From Saccharopolyspora endophytica (GTDB lineage Bacteria; Actinomycetota; Actinomycetes; Mycobacteriales; Pseudonocardiaceae), in the NCBI RefSeq assembly GCF_018070075.1, contig NZ_JAGPXE010000014.1, forward strand, positions 1 to 64,000: a DNA stretch of 64,000 nucleotides. Reading direction: 5' to 3'. Within the stretch, counting starts at the first letter, position 1. Every line of letters begins with the position of its first letter. A model generated the notes under the pieces. It had not been told where the DNA came from and searched no databases. It worked only from the letters and a program-made list of their open reading frames with translations. Below, in pieces: positions 29,784 through 38,933 of the stretch. The translations under genes were made by a program, and so were the position numbers.

Positions 29784-31429
29784 GAACTGCCGCGCTGCTG
29801 CTCGCGGTCGCGTTGCTGCTGGTCGCCTCGGGGGTCGCGGCGGCGGGTTCACCGAGGCCGTCGCACCTGCAGGTCGTGGCGCACCCCGACGACGACATGC
29901 TGTTCATGAGCCCGGACGTGCCCTTGGCGATCCGCTCGGGTGTTCGGGTCACGACGGTGTTCCTCACCGCCGGCGAGAGCGACGTGCGCCCGCCCGCGGA
30001 CTACGCGGCGAGCCGCCAGGCCGGTGCTCGCGCCGCGTTCGCGGCGATGGCCGGGGTCGCCGACGACTGGACGCGCTCGGCGCTGGACCTCCCCGGAGGT
30101 CGCTGGGCGGAACTGCACCGGCTCCGCGGGCGCCCCTCGGTGGGCCTGGTGTTCCTCGGCCTGCCCGACGACAACGACCCGCGCGCGCGGCACGCGCTGA
30201 GCGAGCTCTGGCGGAATCCGGCGCACCGCGTGGAGACCGTCGCCGCGACGGGGTCGGTCGTGCCCGTGACCGGCCACGACCGCGGTTCAGTGATCGATGC
30301 GCTGATCCGCCTCCGGGAGCTGTTCGCGCCGACGCTCGTCCGCACCCAGGACCCGCGACCGGACCCGCGCCACCAGCAGCAGTGGGGGAGCGCCCACGAC
30401 CACCCCGACCACCTCGCCACCGCTCGGTTCACCGAAACCGCGCTGATCGGAACCGATCTGCCGCTGCTGCACTACCGCGATTACAACGTCGCCGACGCAC
30501 CGCCGAACCTCCCGCAACGCGTGGTGGAAGCAAAGCGCGCGGTGTTCGCCCGCTACGCCGAGCACGATCCGCTGGTCAGCCTCGACGAGCCCTACGACGC
30601 CTGGCTCGCCGCGATGCGCCTGCGCAGGCCGTGGGGAACGCGGTGGCTGACCGGCGGTCGCCACGCGCACGTGCGCGGCCGTGACCTGGTGATCGGGGAA
30701 TCCGTTGTGGACACACCCGGGTTCGATCCGCGCGAGGGGTCGGCGTCCTTCGCCGATCCCGCGACGCTGCTGGTGCAGGACCGGGATTCGGGTGCGGTGT
30801 GGCTCAAGGCCGCGGGCCGGCCGTGGCGGTCTCTGGGCGTGCCACCGCCGCGGGAACCGGGCGTGGACCTCGGGCCGCCGTCGGCGGTGTCGGTGCGGGG
30901 GCGCGTGGTGGTCGCGGTCCGCGACTCCGGCGGCGGGGTGAGCGTCCGCGACACCGGGGCGTGGTGCCGGCTCGGCGGCTCCGACGTGGGCGACGAGGTG
31001 TCGGTGCTGGTCTCGGGGAGCGGCGGGATCCACGTGATGGCCGCTTCCCGGAGCGGGATGCTGCACTGGCGGCTGACCGACTCCGGATGCGGTGCGCCCC
31101 TTGCTTCCTCCGAGCGTCCGGTCGGCGCCATCGCCACCACCAGCGGGTACGCCGCCTACCGCGACTCCCGAGGCGATCTGGTGGTGCTGGCCGAGCACGC
31201 GGGGTGGAAGCGGGTGCGGACCATCGCGGCCGGGGCGATCTCCGACCCGGCGATCGCCCCGGGCCCGGTGCTGGCCGCCCGCAACGCCGACGGACTCCTG
31301 CAGATCTTCCGGCCGGACGGCACGACCACTCTCGGACCCGTCGAAGGGCAACCCGCCTTGTCGCCGAACGGAGATCAGGCCGCCGCCCTCACGGGCGACG
31401 GCCTGATCAGGACCTTCTCCGTTCCCTAG
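29780..31429 (+). CDS. Secreted PIG-L (LmbE-like) deacetylase with C-terminal propeller-like region
   Basis: The product is 549 aa. A signal peptide or anchor (residues 1-23, LLLAVALLLVASGVAAAG) precedes a PIG-L domain with AHPDDDMLFMS and a second metal motif HDHPDHLAT. Such enzymes remove acetyl groups from N-acetylglucosamine units. Residues about 310-549 contain repeated beta-rich stretches (WLKAAGRPW, MLHWRLTDSG, LQIFRPDGTTTLG) that look like a propeller or lectin-type domain. ATG 29780 overlaps the preceding stop, so it is translationally coupled. Its stop forms a shared CTAG with the convergent permease gene. An extracellular deacetylase fits a role after sugar transfer. Confidence 0.87.
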   Translation: MRTAALLLAVALLLVASGVAAAGSPRPSHLQVVAHPDDDMLFMSPDVPLAIRSGVRVTTVFLTAGESDVRPPADYAASRQAGARAAFAAMAGVADDWTRSALDLPGGRWAELHRLRGRPSVGLVFLGLPDDNDPRARHALSELWRNPAHRVETVAATGSVVPVTGHDRGSVIDALIRLRELFAPTLVRTQDPRPDPRHQQQWGSAHDHPDHLATARFTETALIGTDLPLLHYRDYNVADAPPNLPQRVVEAKRAVFARYAEHDPLVSLDEPYDAWLAAMRLRRPWGTRWLTGGRHAHVRGRDLVIGESVVDTPGFDPREGSASFADPATLLVQDRDSGAVWLKAAGRPWRSLGVPPPREPGVDLGPPSAVSVRGRVVVAVRDSGGGVSVRDTGAWCRLGGSDVGDEVSVLVSGSGGIHVMAASRSGMLHWRLTDSGCGAPLASSERPVGAIATTSGYAAYRDSRGDLVVLAEHAGWKRVRTIAAGAISDPAIAPGPVLAARNADGLLQIFRPDGTTTLGPVEGQPALSPNGDQAAALTGDGLIRTFSVP

Positions 31430-32769
31430 GCCGAAGCCCCAGCGGCTTCCGGTGCCCCGGCGCGCGGCGCGCGGTGCTCGCCCGGGTCGCTGTCGTCCTT
31501 CATGCGCAGCGACAGCACGCCCACCGCCAGGTACATCAGGCAGAACACGATCGTCGCGCCACCGCCCCCGACCAGCGGGTACAGCACCGTCACCACGACC
31601 GGGCCGACGAAGGCCGCGCCACCGGCGCCGAAGTTCAGCACCGCCAGCGCCGAACCCTTGTCCTTGGTGGCGACCATCGAGGGCATCAGCGCCGACAGCG
31701 GCACGAAACCGGCGAGCAGCAGGCCGTAGACCACGCCGAGCACGGCCGCCACGGCGAAGCTCTGCGAGGCCACCGAGCTGAAGTACCAGAGCGGGGTGGC
31801 GATCGCGCAACCCAGGCAGCCGAACCAGGTCACCGTGCGGCGCCAGCCGAAGCGGTCGCCGAACACGCCGAAGAACAGGTTCGCCGCGATGTTGGCGCCG
31901 TAGGCGATCGAGGCCAGCGACGCCACCTGCGCCGCGGTCAGGAATCCGCCGTCCGGCGCCGCAGGCCCGAAGGTGAACGGGAACATCGCGAAGAACCCGT
32001 ACTGCGGCGCGGTGTTGACGATGCGGATCAGGCCACCGGCGAGCACCCGGCGGTCCCGCCACAGGATGTCCACGCCTTCCGCGAGCCGCTTGAGGCTGCG
32101 CGGGTTCTCCACCGTCTCATCCGCGATCGGCTTGAGCCCGTGCTCCTCGCGCACCGCGAAGGACCCCAGCAGCACGCCGACCGTCACCACGACCAGCGAC
32201 AGCACCAGGGTCTCGTAGTCGCTGAGGCCGAACACGCCGATCGACAGCGCCGCCAGCGCGGCACCCAGAGTCGGCAGACCACCGGTGAAGGCGAACCAGA
32301 ACCAGCCGGCCACCGAACCGCGCATCTTCGTCGGGCTCGCGACCTGCGCCCACGCCAGGAACGAGAACGCGAACAGCGGATACGCCAGGCCGCGGATGCC
32401 GTAGGTCGCGACGATGAACGCTCCGCTGTGCGAGGGCAGCGCCACGAACAGGAACAGGCACTCGAACCCGACCCACCACGCACCGCCGAGCCACATCACC
32501 CGGCGCGGACCCCAGATCGCAGAGAGCGTTCCGGAGAACCACGCCGCGATCATGGCCGCGACACCGTAGAGGGTGACCGTGGCGAACGAGGCCGTCGCGC
32601 CGGGCAGCGCGCCGCCCTCGGGTCGCTGCAGGTAGTCGGACAGGAACGTGGTCTCCACGCCGTCGCCGATCATGAAGATCAGCACGGCGACGAAACCCCA
32701 GAAGAGCTGCCGCGGAATGCCTATGCGGTCGAGGAAGCCCGGGTACCCGGCTGCGGACGTTTGGGACAT
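31426..32769 (-). CDS. MFS polyol permease (RbtT/DalT/CsbX family)
   Basis: The product is 447 aa with about 12 membrane helices. The N-terminal GIPRQLFWGFVAVLIFMIGD then GVETTFLSDYL matches polyol permeases that import ribitol, arabitol or similar. ATG 32769 has a GGAGAC site upstream. A TTAAC-N9-GTTAA palindrome lies 83-101 nt upstream, shared with the operon across the DeoR gene, so it is likely the importer for that pathway. Confidence 0.87.
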   Translation of the reverse strand: MSQTSAAGYPGFLDRIGIPRQLFWGFVAVLIFMIGDGVETTFLSDYLQRPEGGALPGATASFATVTLYGVAAMIAAWFSGTLSAIWGPRRVMWLGGAWWVGFECLFLFVALPSHSGAFIVATYGIRGLAYPLFAFSFLAWAQVASPTKMRGSVAGWFWFAFTGGLPTLGAALAALSIGVFGLSDYETLVLSLVVVTVGVLLGSFAVREEHGLKPIADETVENPRSLKRLAEGVDILWRDRRVLAGGLIRIVNTAPQYGFFAMFPFTFGPAAPDGGFLTAAQVASLASIAYGANIAANLFFGVFGDRFGWRRTVTWFGCLGCAIATPLWYFSSVASQSFAVAAVLGVVYGLLLAGFVPLSALMPSMVATKDKGSALAVLNFGAGGAAFVGPVVVTVLYPLVGGGGATIVFCLMYLAVGVLSLRMKDDSDPGEHRAPRAGAPEAAGASA

Positions 32770-32851
32770 CACTGTCTCCAACAAGGTCGGATGTGTCGGT
32801 GCGTCGCCGCACCTAGCCAACGAATGTCGGCCATCATGCACCCTGTGGAAG

Positions 32852-32870
32852 TTAACGCACAAGATGTTAA
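32852..32870. promoter_or_regulatory. Candidate DeoR operator 1
   Basis: TTAAC-N9-GTTAA, within GTTAACGCACAAGATGTTAA (32851-32870), lies upstream of the polyol permease gene. An identical half-site pattern with the same spacing occurs at 33902-33920. Both are followed by GCATCAGTG a few bases to the right. Confidence 0.65.
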
Positions 32871-32889
32871 ACCGCATCAGTGGTCATTT

Positions 32890-33037
32890 TGCTCAGCGGC
32901 GCGGGTGGCGGACGCCGAGCAGCTTCGCGGGCTCCGCGCGCAGCTCCTGCATGCCAACACGACGTGCACGCCGCGAAGCCGCTGAAGAACCCGCGGTTGT
33001 TTGAGGAGAAAGCGGCTGCGTCGCTCGCCTGACGGGG
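32890..33037. repeat. Dispersed intergenic repeat, copy B
   Basis: It shares with copy A the left end TGCTCAGCGGCGCGGGT, the middle GAACCCGCGG, and the right end GGAGAAAGCGGC to GCCTGACGGGG. AGCAGCTTCGCGG (32918-32930) pairs with CCGCGAAGCCGCT (32971-32983) with one mismatch. It lies just beyond the DeoR stop at 33043 and lacks the part holding TTGCTCGGGTGGGGCA. Confidence 0.7.
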
Positions 33038-33042
33038 CGCGC

Positions 33043-33831
33043 TCAGCTCGTCGCGGACAGGCGGACCTCGGTCTGCTCCCGCATCTCCTCGACCAGCGCG
33101 TCGTCGAGCTTCCCGGCGAGCAGGACGTGGTCGAAGGCGCTGACCGGGGCGAGCTGGTGCAGCGCCGAGCGGGCGACCTTGCTGGCGTCCATCATCAGCA
33201 CCTTGGTCGTGGCGCTGCCCATCATCGCGCGCTTGACCAGCACGATCTCCTGCTCCTGGTGGTAGGTCAGGCGGGCGTTCATGGCGGAGGTGGACAGGAA
33301 CACGATGTCCACCGAGAACGTCGAGATCATCTCCTGGCACGGCAGGCCCAGGTAGGAGTCGTGCGTGCGCGAGTATTCGCCGCCGAGGCCGATGAGCCGG
33401 ATGTCGGGCACGTCGCGCAGCGCCTCTTGGACCTGCCGGTAGTTGCTGACCACGGTCAGCGGGCCGACCTCCGGCAGCAGCCTGGCCAGCGCGAGCGCGG
33501 TGGTGGAGTCGTCGAGCATCACCGACATGCCGGGCGTGATGAACCGCAGGGCGTCGGCGGCCAGCGCCTCCTTCTCGGCGGTGTGGGTGTGCAGCCGGAA
33601 GTCCGAACTGGACTCGAACACCGTGGACGGCTGGGCCGAAACCCCGCCGTGGTACTTGCGCAGCAGGCCCCGCGTCGCCAGGTCGTCGAGGTCGCGGTGC
33701 ACGGTCATCAGGCTGACCCCGGTCAGCGTGGACAGCTCCGCGGCGCTGGCGAACCCCTGCGAGAGCACGTGATCGACGATCTTCTGCTGTCGCTGGAGGC
33801 GGGGGGACTGCTTCTTCGGTGCTGACGCCAT
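33043..33831 (-). CDS. DeoR-family transcriptional regulator
   Basis: The product is 262 aa. An N-terminal DeoR helix-turn-helix (about 13-68; RQQKIVDHVLSQG, TGVSLMTVHRDLDDL) precedes the sugar-phosphate-binding DeoR-C domain with SVMLDDSTTALALA. Such proteins are usually repressors released by a phosphorylated sugar. It is divergent from the catabolic operon and between two matching palindromes, so it is the likely controller of both the permease and the operon. Confidence 0.9.
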   Translation of the reverse strand: MASAPKKQSPRLQRQQKIVDHVLSQGFASAAELSTLTGVSLMTVHRDLDDLATRGLLRKYHGGVSAQPSTVFESSSDFRLHTHTAEKEALAADALRFITPGMSVMLDDSTTALALARLLPEVGPLTVVSNYRQVQEALRDVPDIRLIGLGGEYSRTHDSYLGLPCQEMISTFSVDIVFLSTSAMNARLTYHQEQEIVLVKRAMMGSATTKVLMMDASKVARSALHQLAPVSAFDHVLLAGKLDDALVEEMREQTEVRLSATS

Positions 33832-33894
33832 GGGCTCATCTTGCCTCGTCGGGTGCGCGGAGCGGCGCAGACCTGCCGGAGTATCACTCTACTA

Positions 33895-33923
33895 GTGACA
33901 GTTAACGGCCTGAGTGTTAATTT
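33895..33923 (+). promoter_or_regulatory. Candidate promoter with overlapping DeoR operator 2
   Basis: GTGACA (33895-33900) and TAATTT (33918-33923) are 17 bp apart and could be -35 and -10 boxes for the operon starting at 33954. TTAAC-N9-GTTAA (33902-33920) fills the spacer, so a bound repressor would block RNA polymerase. Confidence 0.6.
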
Positions 33924-33953
33924 GGGTGCATCAGTGATTGGCGGGAGGTACGT

Positions 33954-34646
33954 ATGACCCAGCCGGATCGGCCGAACAGCGCCCACAGCGCGGTCGTGTT
34001 CGACATGGACGGCGTCCTGGTCGAGAGCGAGCACCTGTGGGAGCGGATGTGGACCCGCTTCGCCGCGGCTCGCGGACGCACCTGGACCGGGCAGGAGACC
34101 CGGCAGGTCCAGGGCATGAGCGCGCCGGAGTGGGCCGCGTTCCTCGCCGAGTTCAGCGAGGCCGCTGAATCCGCGGTCGAGACCGAGCGGATCGTGGTCG
34201 ACGACATGATCACCGCGCTCGACGACGGCGAGATCGACCTGCTGACGGGCGCGGAGAAGATGGTCACCGACGTCGCCGCCCGTGCACCCATCGCGCTGGC
34301 CTCCTCGGCGCCGCGACGGCTCATCGACGCCGTCCTCGACCGCCACGGGCTGACCCCGCACTTCTCGGCGACCGTGTCCAGCGCCGAGGTGCCGCGCGGC
34401 AAGCCGAGCCCCGACGTGTACCTGGCCGCGGCCGAGAAGCTCGGCCACGAGCCGCAGCACTGCCTGGCCGTCGAGGACTCCAGCAACGGGTTGCGCGCCG
34501 CCGCCCGAGCGGGCATGACGGTGGTGGCCATCCCCAACGGTGACTACCCGCCTGCCGAGGACGCGCTCGCCGGAGCCGCCCACATCGCCACCGACCTCGA
34601 TGACGTGCGGCTGAAGCTGGTCGGCTCGCTGCCGCAGGCACGCTGA
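33954..34646 (+). CDS. HAD-superfamily phosphatase or phosphoglucomutase-like protein
   Basis: The product is 230 aa. Motif I is FDMDGVLVESE, motif II ASSAP, motif III a Lys in RGKPSPDVY, and motif IV VEDSSNGLRAA. The helical cap is between motifs I and II, as in beta-phosphoglucomutase-like phosphatases. ATG 33954 has GGGAGG upstream. As the first gene of the operon it may dephosphorylate a sugar phosphate, possibly to limit toxicity; the substrate is unknown. Confidence 0.88.
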   Translation: MTQPDRPNSAHSAVVFDMDGVLVESEHLWERMWTRFAAARGRTWTGQETRQVQGMSAPEWAAFLAEFSEAAESAVETERIVVDDMITALDDGEIDLLTGAEKMVTDVAARAPIALASSAPRRLIDAVLDRHGLTPHFSATVSSAEVPRGKPSPDVYLAAAEKLGHEPQHCLAVEDSSNGLRAAARAGMTVVAIPNGDYPPAEDALAGAAHIATDLDDVRLKLVGSLPQAR

Positions 34647-34688
34647 ACTGAGCTGAGCTCGCACACCTCGCGACAAAGGAGTCCGGAG

Positions 34689-35744
34689 ATGACAAGCGTT
34701 CTGGCCGCCGGCGACCACTTCGTGCACCCCGAGGTGTTCGTCGACGCCCTGCGCCGCGCGACCACGCGCGAACTGCGCTTCGACACGCTGAAGCTGCCGT
34801 GGCCGGTGGAGCCGTTCGGCCCGGTCGGCAACGTGCAGGAGGCCAGCGGCACCGAGCAGCGGCTGCTCGACGCCCTCGGCGACAACGAGATCGTCGCCAC
34901 CCAGATGGCGCCGTTCACCGGAGACGTGCTGAGCGCCGCCGAGAACCTCAAGTTCGTCGGCGTGTGCCGGGGCGGCCCGGTCAACGTCGACCTGCAGGCC
35001 GCCACCGACAACGGCGTCATCGTCAGCTACGCGCCCGGTCGCAACGCGGCCGCCGCGGCCGAGTTCGCCGTCGGGCTCATGCTCGCCGCGCTGCGCCGGA
35101 TCCCGGGCTCGGACGCCGAGCTCAAGGACGGCAACTGGCGCGGCGACTACTACGCCTACGAGAACGGCGGCATCGAGCTCGAAGGCTCCACCGCCGGACT
35201 CGTCGGCTACGGCGCGATCGGTCGCATCGTCGCCCGCGTGCTGCGCGCGTTCGGGGCGAACGTCCTGGTGGCCGACCCGTTCGTGAACTCCGCCGAGGTC
35301 GCCGGCGAGGGCGTCGAACTGGTCGAGCTGGAGGAACTGCTGCGGCGCAGCTCGGTGGTGAGCCTGCACGCGCGGCTGACCCCCGAGACCCGCAACCTGC
35401 TCAACGCCGACAACCTCAAGCTGCTGCCGGAAGGCGCGGTGCTGGTCAACTCGGCGCGCGGCGGGCTGCTGGACTACGCGCCGCTGCCCGACCTGCTGCG
35501 CACCGGCAAGCTCGGCGCGCTGGCGGTCGACGTCTACGACATCGAACCCCCGCCGCGCGACTGGCCGCTGTTCGACGCGCCGAACGTGATCACCACCCCG
35601 CACCTGGCCGGTGCCACCCGCCAGACCGCGCACCGGGCGGCCGAGATCGTGGCCGGTGAGGTCGCCAGGTTCCTCGACGGGCAGCGGCCGCGGTTCGTGG
35701 CCAACCCGGACGTGCTGGCGAAGTTCGGAGACCTGCGGCCATGA
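34689..35744 (+). CDS. D-isomer 2-hydroxyacid dehydrogenase family protein
   Basis: The product is 351 aa. The NAD-binding motif is GLVGYGAIGRIVARVL, with catalytic Arg in NSARGGLLD and His in TTPHLAGATRQT, as in phosphoglycerate dehydrogenase relatives. AAGGAG lies at 34676-34681. It overlaps the FGGY kinase gene by 4 nt. In this operon it could oxidise or reduce a sugar acid; the substrate cannot be read from sequence. Confidence 0.88.
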   Translation: MTSVLAAGDHFVHPEVFVDALRRATTRELRFDTLKLPWPVEPFGPVGNVQEASGTEQRLLDALGDNEIVATQMAPFTGDVLSAAENLKFVGVCRGGPVNVDLQAATDNGVIVSYAPGRNAAAAAEFAVGLMLAALRRIPGSDAELKDGNWRGDYYAYENGGIELEGSTAGLVGYGAIGRIVARVLRAFGANVLVADPFVNSAEVAGEGVELVELEELLRRSSVVSLHARLTPETRNLLNADNLKLLPEGAVLVNSARGGLLDYAPLPDLLRTGKLGALAVDVYDIEPPPRDWPLFDAPNVITTPHLAGATRQTAHRAAEIVAGEVARFLDGQRPRFVANPDVLAKFGDLRP

Positions 35745-37201
35745 TCATCGGAGTGGACGTCGGCACTTCGGTGACCAAGGCATCGCTGCTGGGCCGCGAC
35801 GGGTCGGCGCTGCTGACCCGCGGCGTGCGCTCCACTCTGCACCGGCCCGCGCCCGGACTGGTGGAGCAGGACCTCGACGAGGTCGTCGATTCGGTCGTCC
35901 AGGTCGTCCGCCAGGTCGCGGCCGCCGCCACCGAACCCGTGCAGGCCCTGGCCATCACCGGCCAGGGCGACGGGCTGTGGCTGCGCGACGAGCACGGGCG
36001 CGGCGTCGGGCGCGTCATCTCCTGGCTGGACGCCCGCGCCGCCGGTGTGCTGCGCGACTGGGAGGCCAGCGGCGTGCAGCGGAAGGTGCACGCGCTGACC
36101 GGTTCCGGGATGTTCCCCGGTTCGGCCGGGCCGCTGCTGGCCCACCTCGCCGAGCACGAGCCGGAACGCCTCGAACGCGCGGCCGTCGCCGGGTACTGCG
36201 TGGACGCGATCGTCCAGCGCTTCACCGGTGAGGTCACCGTGGACGCCTCCGACGCCTCGATGCCGTTCCTCGACGTGCCCGAGCGCGTGTACTCGACCGA
36301 GGCTCTGGAAGCCTGCGGCATCGCCGAGCACCGCCGCCTGCTGGCCGACACCACCCCCGTCGGCAAGCTCTTCGCGCTCTCCGGCAAGGCCGCGGCCGAA
36401 CTCGGGCTGCCGTCCGGACTTCCCGTGTCGGCCGGGCCGTTCGACCTGCCCGCCTGCGCCTTCGGCTCCGGTGTCAGCGACATCGGCGACGGGAGCCTGG
36501 TGATCGGCACGACGCTGGGCTGCCAGGTGCTGCGCGACGAGGTCGTCATCGACCCCCGCGGCGAACCCGCCGGGATGTGGCTGGCCACGCCGATCCCGCA
36601 GCGCTACCTGCGGGTGATGCCCGCGATGGTGGGCACCGCCAACCTGGACTGGGTGCTGTCCACGACGGGATCGAGCGTCGAGCAGCTGGAAACCCTGCTC
36701 GCGCAGAGCAGGCCGGGAGCCGGTGGCGTGTCGGCGCTGTCGTTCCTGTCCTCCTCGGGCGAGCGCGCGCCGTTCGTCGACTCGCGGGCGCGCGGCCAGT
36801 TCACCGGGCTGTCGCTGGAGACCACGCCCGCCGACATGGTGCGCGCGATGTGCGAGGCGGTCGCCTACGCCGCCCGGCACAACCTGGAGAGCGCCGGGCT
36901 CAGCGGAGAGGTCGCGGCCTGCGGCGGCGGTGCCCGTTCGCAGGCGTGGAGCCAGATCTTCGCCGACGTCCTCGGCCGGCCGCTGAACGTCCCGCACGAA
37001 GAGGGCGTCGGCGCGCGGGGAGCGGCGATGACCGCGTGGGACTCGCTGGGCGAACCCGTCGACCGGGAGCAGTGGGCCGCCGACCGGCGCGTCGTGCACC
37101 CCGACCCTCGAGCCGTGGAGTTCTACGACCGCGGCTACCACGACTACTTGACCGCCATCGAACGCGCCCGGCCGCACTGGGCGCCCGTCGAGGAGGGCTG
37201 A
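35741..37201 (+). CDS. FGGY-family carbohydrate kinase (xylulokinase-like)
   Basis: The product is 486 aa. The N-terminal phosphate motif is VDVGTSVTKASLL, and the C-terminal FGGY domain contains ACGGGARSQAWSQIFADVLGRPL. It phosphorylates a ketose or polyol with ATP. The end is 1 nt from the DAK gene. It is the first of two sugar kinases in this operon, which suggests two entry points or two successive substrates. Confidence 0.92.
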   Translation: MIIGVDVGTSVTKASLLGRDGSALLTRGVRSTLHRPAPGLVEQDLDEVVDSVVQVVRQVAAAATEPVQALAITGQGDGLWLRDEHGRGVGRVISWLDARAAGVLRDWEASGVQRKVHALTGSGMFPGSAGPLLAHLAEHEPERLERAAVAGYCVDAIVQRFTGEVTVDASDASMPFLDVPERVYSTEALEACGIAEHRRLLADTTPVGKLFALSGKAAAELGLPSGLPVSAGPFDLPACAFGSGVSDIGDGSLVIGTTLGCQVLRDEVVIDPRGEPAGMWLATPIPQRYLRVMPAMVGTANLDWVLSTTGSSVEQLETLLAQSRPGAGGVSALSFLSSSGERAPFVDSRARGQFTGLSLETTPADMVRAMCEAVAYAARHNLESAGLSGEVAACGGGARSQAWSQIFADVLGRPLNVPHEEGVGARGAAMTAWDSLGEPVDREQWAADRRVVHPDPRAVEFYDRGYHDYLTAIERARPHWAPVEEG

Positions 37202-37202
37202 C

Positions 37203-38933
37203 GTGACGCGCTTGTACGATGATCCGGCCACTTTCACCGAGGACATGGTCACCGGTTTCGTGGCCGCGCACCCCGATCACGTGCGCCGCGTCCCCGGCGG
37301 CGTGGTGCGCTCCCGACCGGCCCGGCCGGGCAAGGTCGCCGTGGTCACCGGCGGCGGATCCGGCCACTACCCGGCGTTCTGCGGGGTCGTCGGGCCCGGT
37401 TTCGCCGACGGTGCGGTGATCGGCAACATCTTCACCTCGCCCTCGGCCGCCGACGCCTACTCCGTGGCGCGCGCGGCCGACCGAGGCGCTGGAGTGGTGT
37501 TCTCCTTCGGCAACTACGCCGGCGACAACATGAACTTCGGGCTCGCCGTGGAACGCCTGCGACGCGAGGGAACCCGCGCGCACAACGTGGTCGTCACCGA
37601 CGACGTCGCCAGCGCTCCCACCGAGGAGCAGGCCAAGCGGCGCGGCGTGGTGGGCGACTTCGTGGTGTTCAAGGTCGCCTCCGCGGCGGCCGAGGAGGGC
37701 TACGACTTCGACGAGGTGGTGCGCGTCGCCGAGCACGCCAACGCGCGCACCCGCAGCCTCGGAGTCGCCTTCGACGGCTGCACGCTGCCCGGCCAGGACC
37801 ACCCGCTGTTCGAGGTGCCCGAAGGCCGGATGGGCCTGGGCCTGGGCATCCACGGCGAGCCCGGCGTGTCCGAGACCCCCATGCCCTCGGCGTCGGAGCT
37901 GGCGAAGACCCTGGTGGACGGCCTGCTGGCCGAGGCCCCGGCCGGAGGTGGTCGGGTCACGGCGATCCTCAACGGGCTCGGTGCCACCAAGTACGAGGAA
38001 CTGTTCGTGGTGTGGGGAACCGCGTCGCGGCTGCTGGCCGAAGCCGGTGTCGAGGTCGTGGCCCCGGAGGTGGGCGAGCTGGTGACCAGCCTGGACATGG
38101 CCGGCTGCTCGCTGACCCTGACCTGGCTGGACGACGAGCTCGAACGGCTCTGGCTGGCCCCGGCCGACACTCCCGCCTACCGCAGGGGAGTCGTCGAACC
38201 GTCCACATCGGACGTCGAGGTCGAGGACCCGGTGGTGGCCGAACCGGAGGTCGTGGTCGCACCGGAGCAGGGGCAGGCCACGGCCGCCGAGGTGGTCGCG
38301 TCGTTGCGCGCGGTCGCAGACCTGTTGCGCGACAACGAGGACGAGCTCGGGCGCCTCGACGCCATCGCGGGCGACGGTGACCACGGACGCGGCATGACGC
38401 GCGGCAGCTCGGCGGCGGTCGACGCCGCCGTGGCCGCAGCGGCCCAGGGCGTCGGTCCCGCAGCCGTGCTGCTGGCGGCCGGCGACGCGTGGGCGTCGAA
38501 GGCCGGCGGGACTTCGGGAGTGCTGTGGGGAGCCGCGCTGCGCTCCTTCGGCGACCTGCTGCCCGACGACCGCGAGGCTCGCGCGGCCGACCTGGTGGCC
38601 GGTGCCGCGGCCGCGCTGGCCTCGGTGCAACGCCTCGGACGCGCCGAACTCGGCGACAAGACCCTGGTCGACGCTCTGGTGCCGTTCGCCGACGAGCTCC
38701 GCGGCGCGGTCGACGAGGGCAGCGGCGCCGCCGCGGCGTGGCGTCGCGCGGCTGCGGTGGCGACCAAGGCGGCCACCGCCACCGCGGAACTGCGGCCCCG
38801 GACGGGCCGGGCCAGGCCGCTGGCCGAACGCAGCGTGGGAACACCGGACCCGGGCGCGACGTCGCTGGCGCTCGTGCTCACCCGGGTCGGGGAGCTGATC
38901 GGCGAACACCGCGAAGGGGGAGAGGACCAGTGA
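37203..38933 (+). CDS. ATP-dependent dihydroxyacetone/erythrulose kinase (DAK1-DAK2 fusion)
   Basis: The product is 576 aa. The DhaK-like domain covers about 1-330, with His217 in GIHGEPGVS, the residue that binds ketone substrates covalently. The DhaL-like ATP-binding domain covers about 365-570, with GDGDHGRGM and GGTSGVLWG. Full-length fused kinases use ATP rather than PEP. In mycobacterial threitol pathways similar kinases act on erythrulose, and an RpiB-type isomerase follows, as here. That makes tetrulose a plausible substrate, with dihydroxyacetone the alternative. Confidence 0.9.
   Translation: MTRLYDDPATFTEDMVTGFVAAHPDHVRRVPGGVVRSRPARPGKVAVVTGGGSGHYPAFCGVVGPGFADGAVIGNIFTSPSAADAYSVARAADRGAGVVFSFGNYAGDNMNFGLAVERLRREGTRAHNVVVTDDVASAPTEEQAKRRGVVGDFVVFKVASAAAEEGYDFDEVVRVAEHANARTRSLGVAFDGCTLPGQDHPLFEVPEGRMGLGLGIHGEPGVSETPMPSASELAKTLVDGLLAEAPAGGGRVTAILNGLGATKYEELFVVWGTASRLLAEAGVEVVAPEVGELVTSLDMAGCSLTLTWLDDELERLWLAPADTPAYRRGVVEPSTSDVEVEDPVVAEPEVVVAPEQGQATAAEVVASLRAVADLLRDNEDELGRLDAIAGDGDHGRGMTRGSSAAVDAAVAAAAQGVGPAAVLLAAGDAWASKAGGTSGVLWGAALRSFGDLLPDDREARAADLVAGAAAALASVQRLGRAELGDKTLVDALVPFADELRGAVDEGSGAAAAWRRAAAVATKAATATAELRPRTGRARPLAERSVGTPDPGATSLALVLTRVGELIGEHREGGEDQ

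Noticed and set aside
27273-29852. Minus-strand open frame of about 859 codons
   Set aside because: It is antisense to a membrane protein gene with clear domains; its product is rich in Arg, Gln and Pro, typical of a shadow frame.
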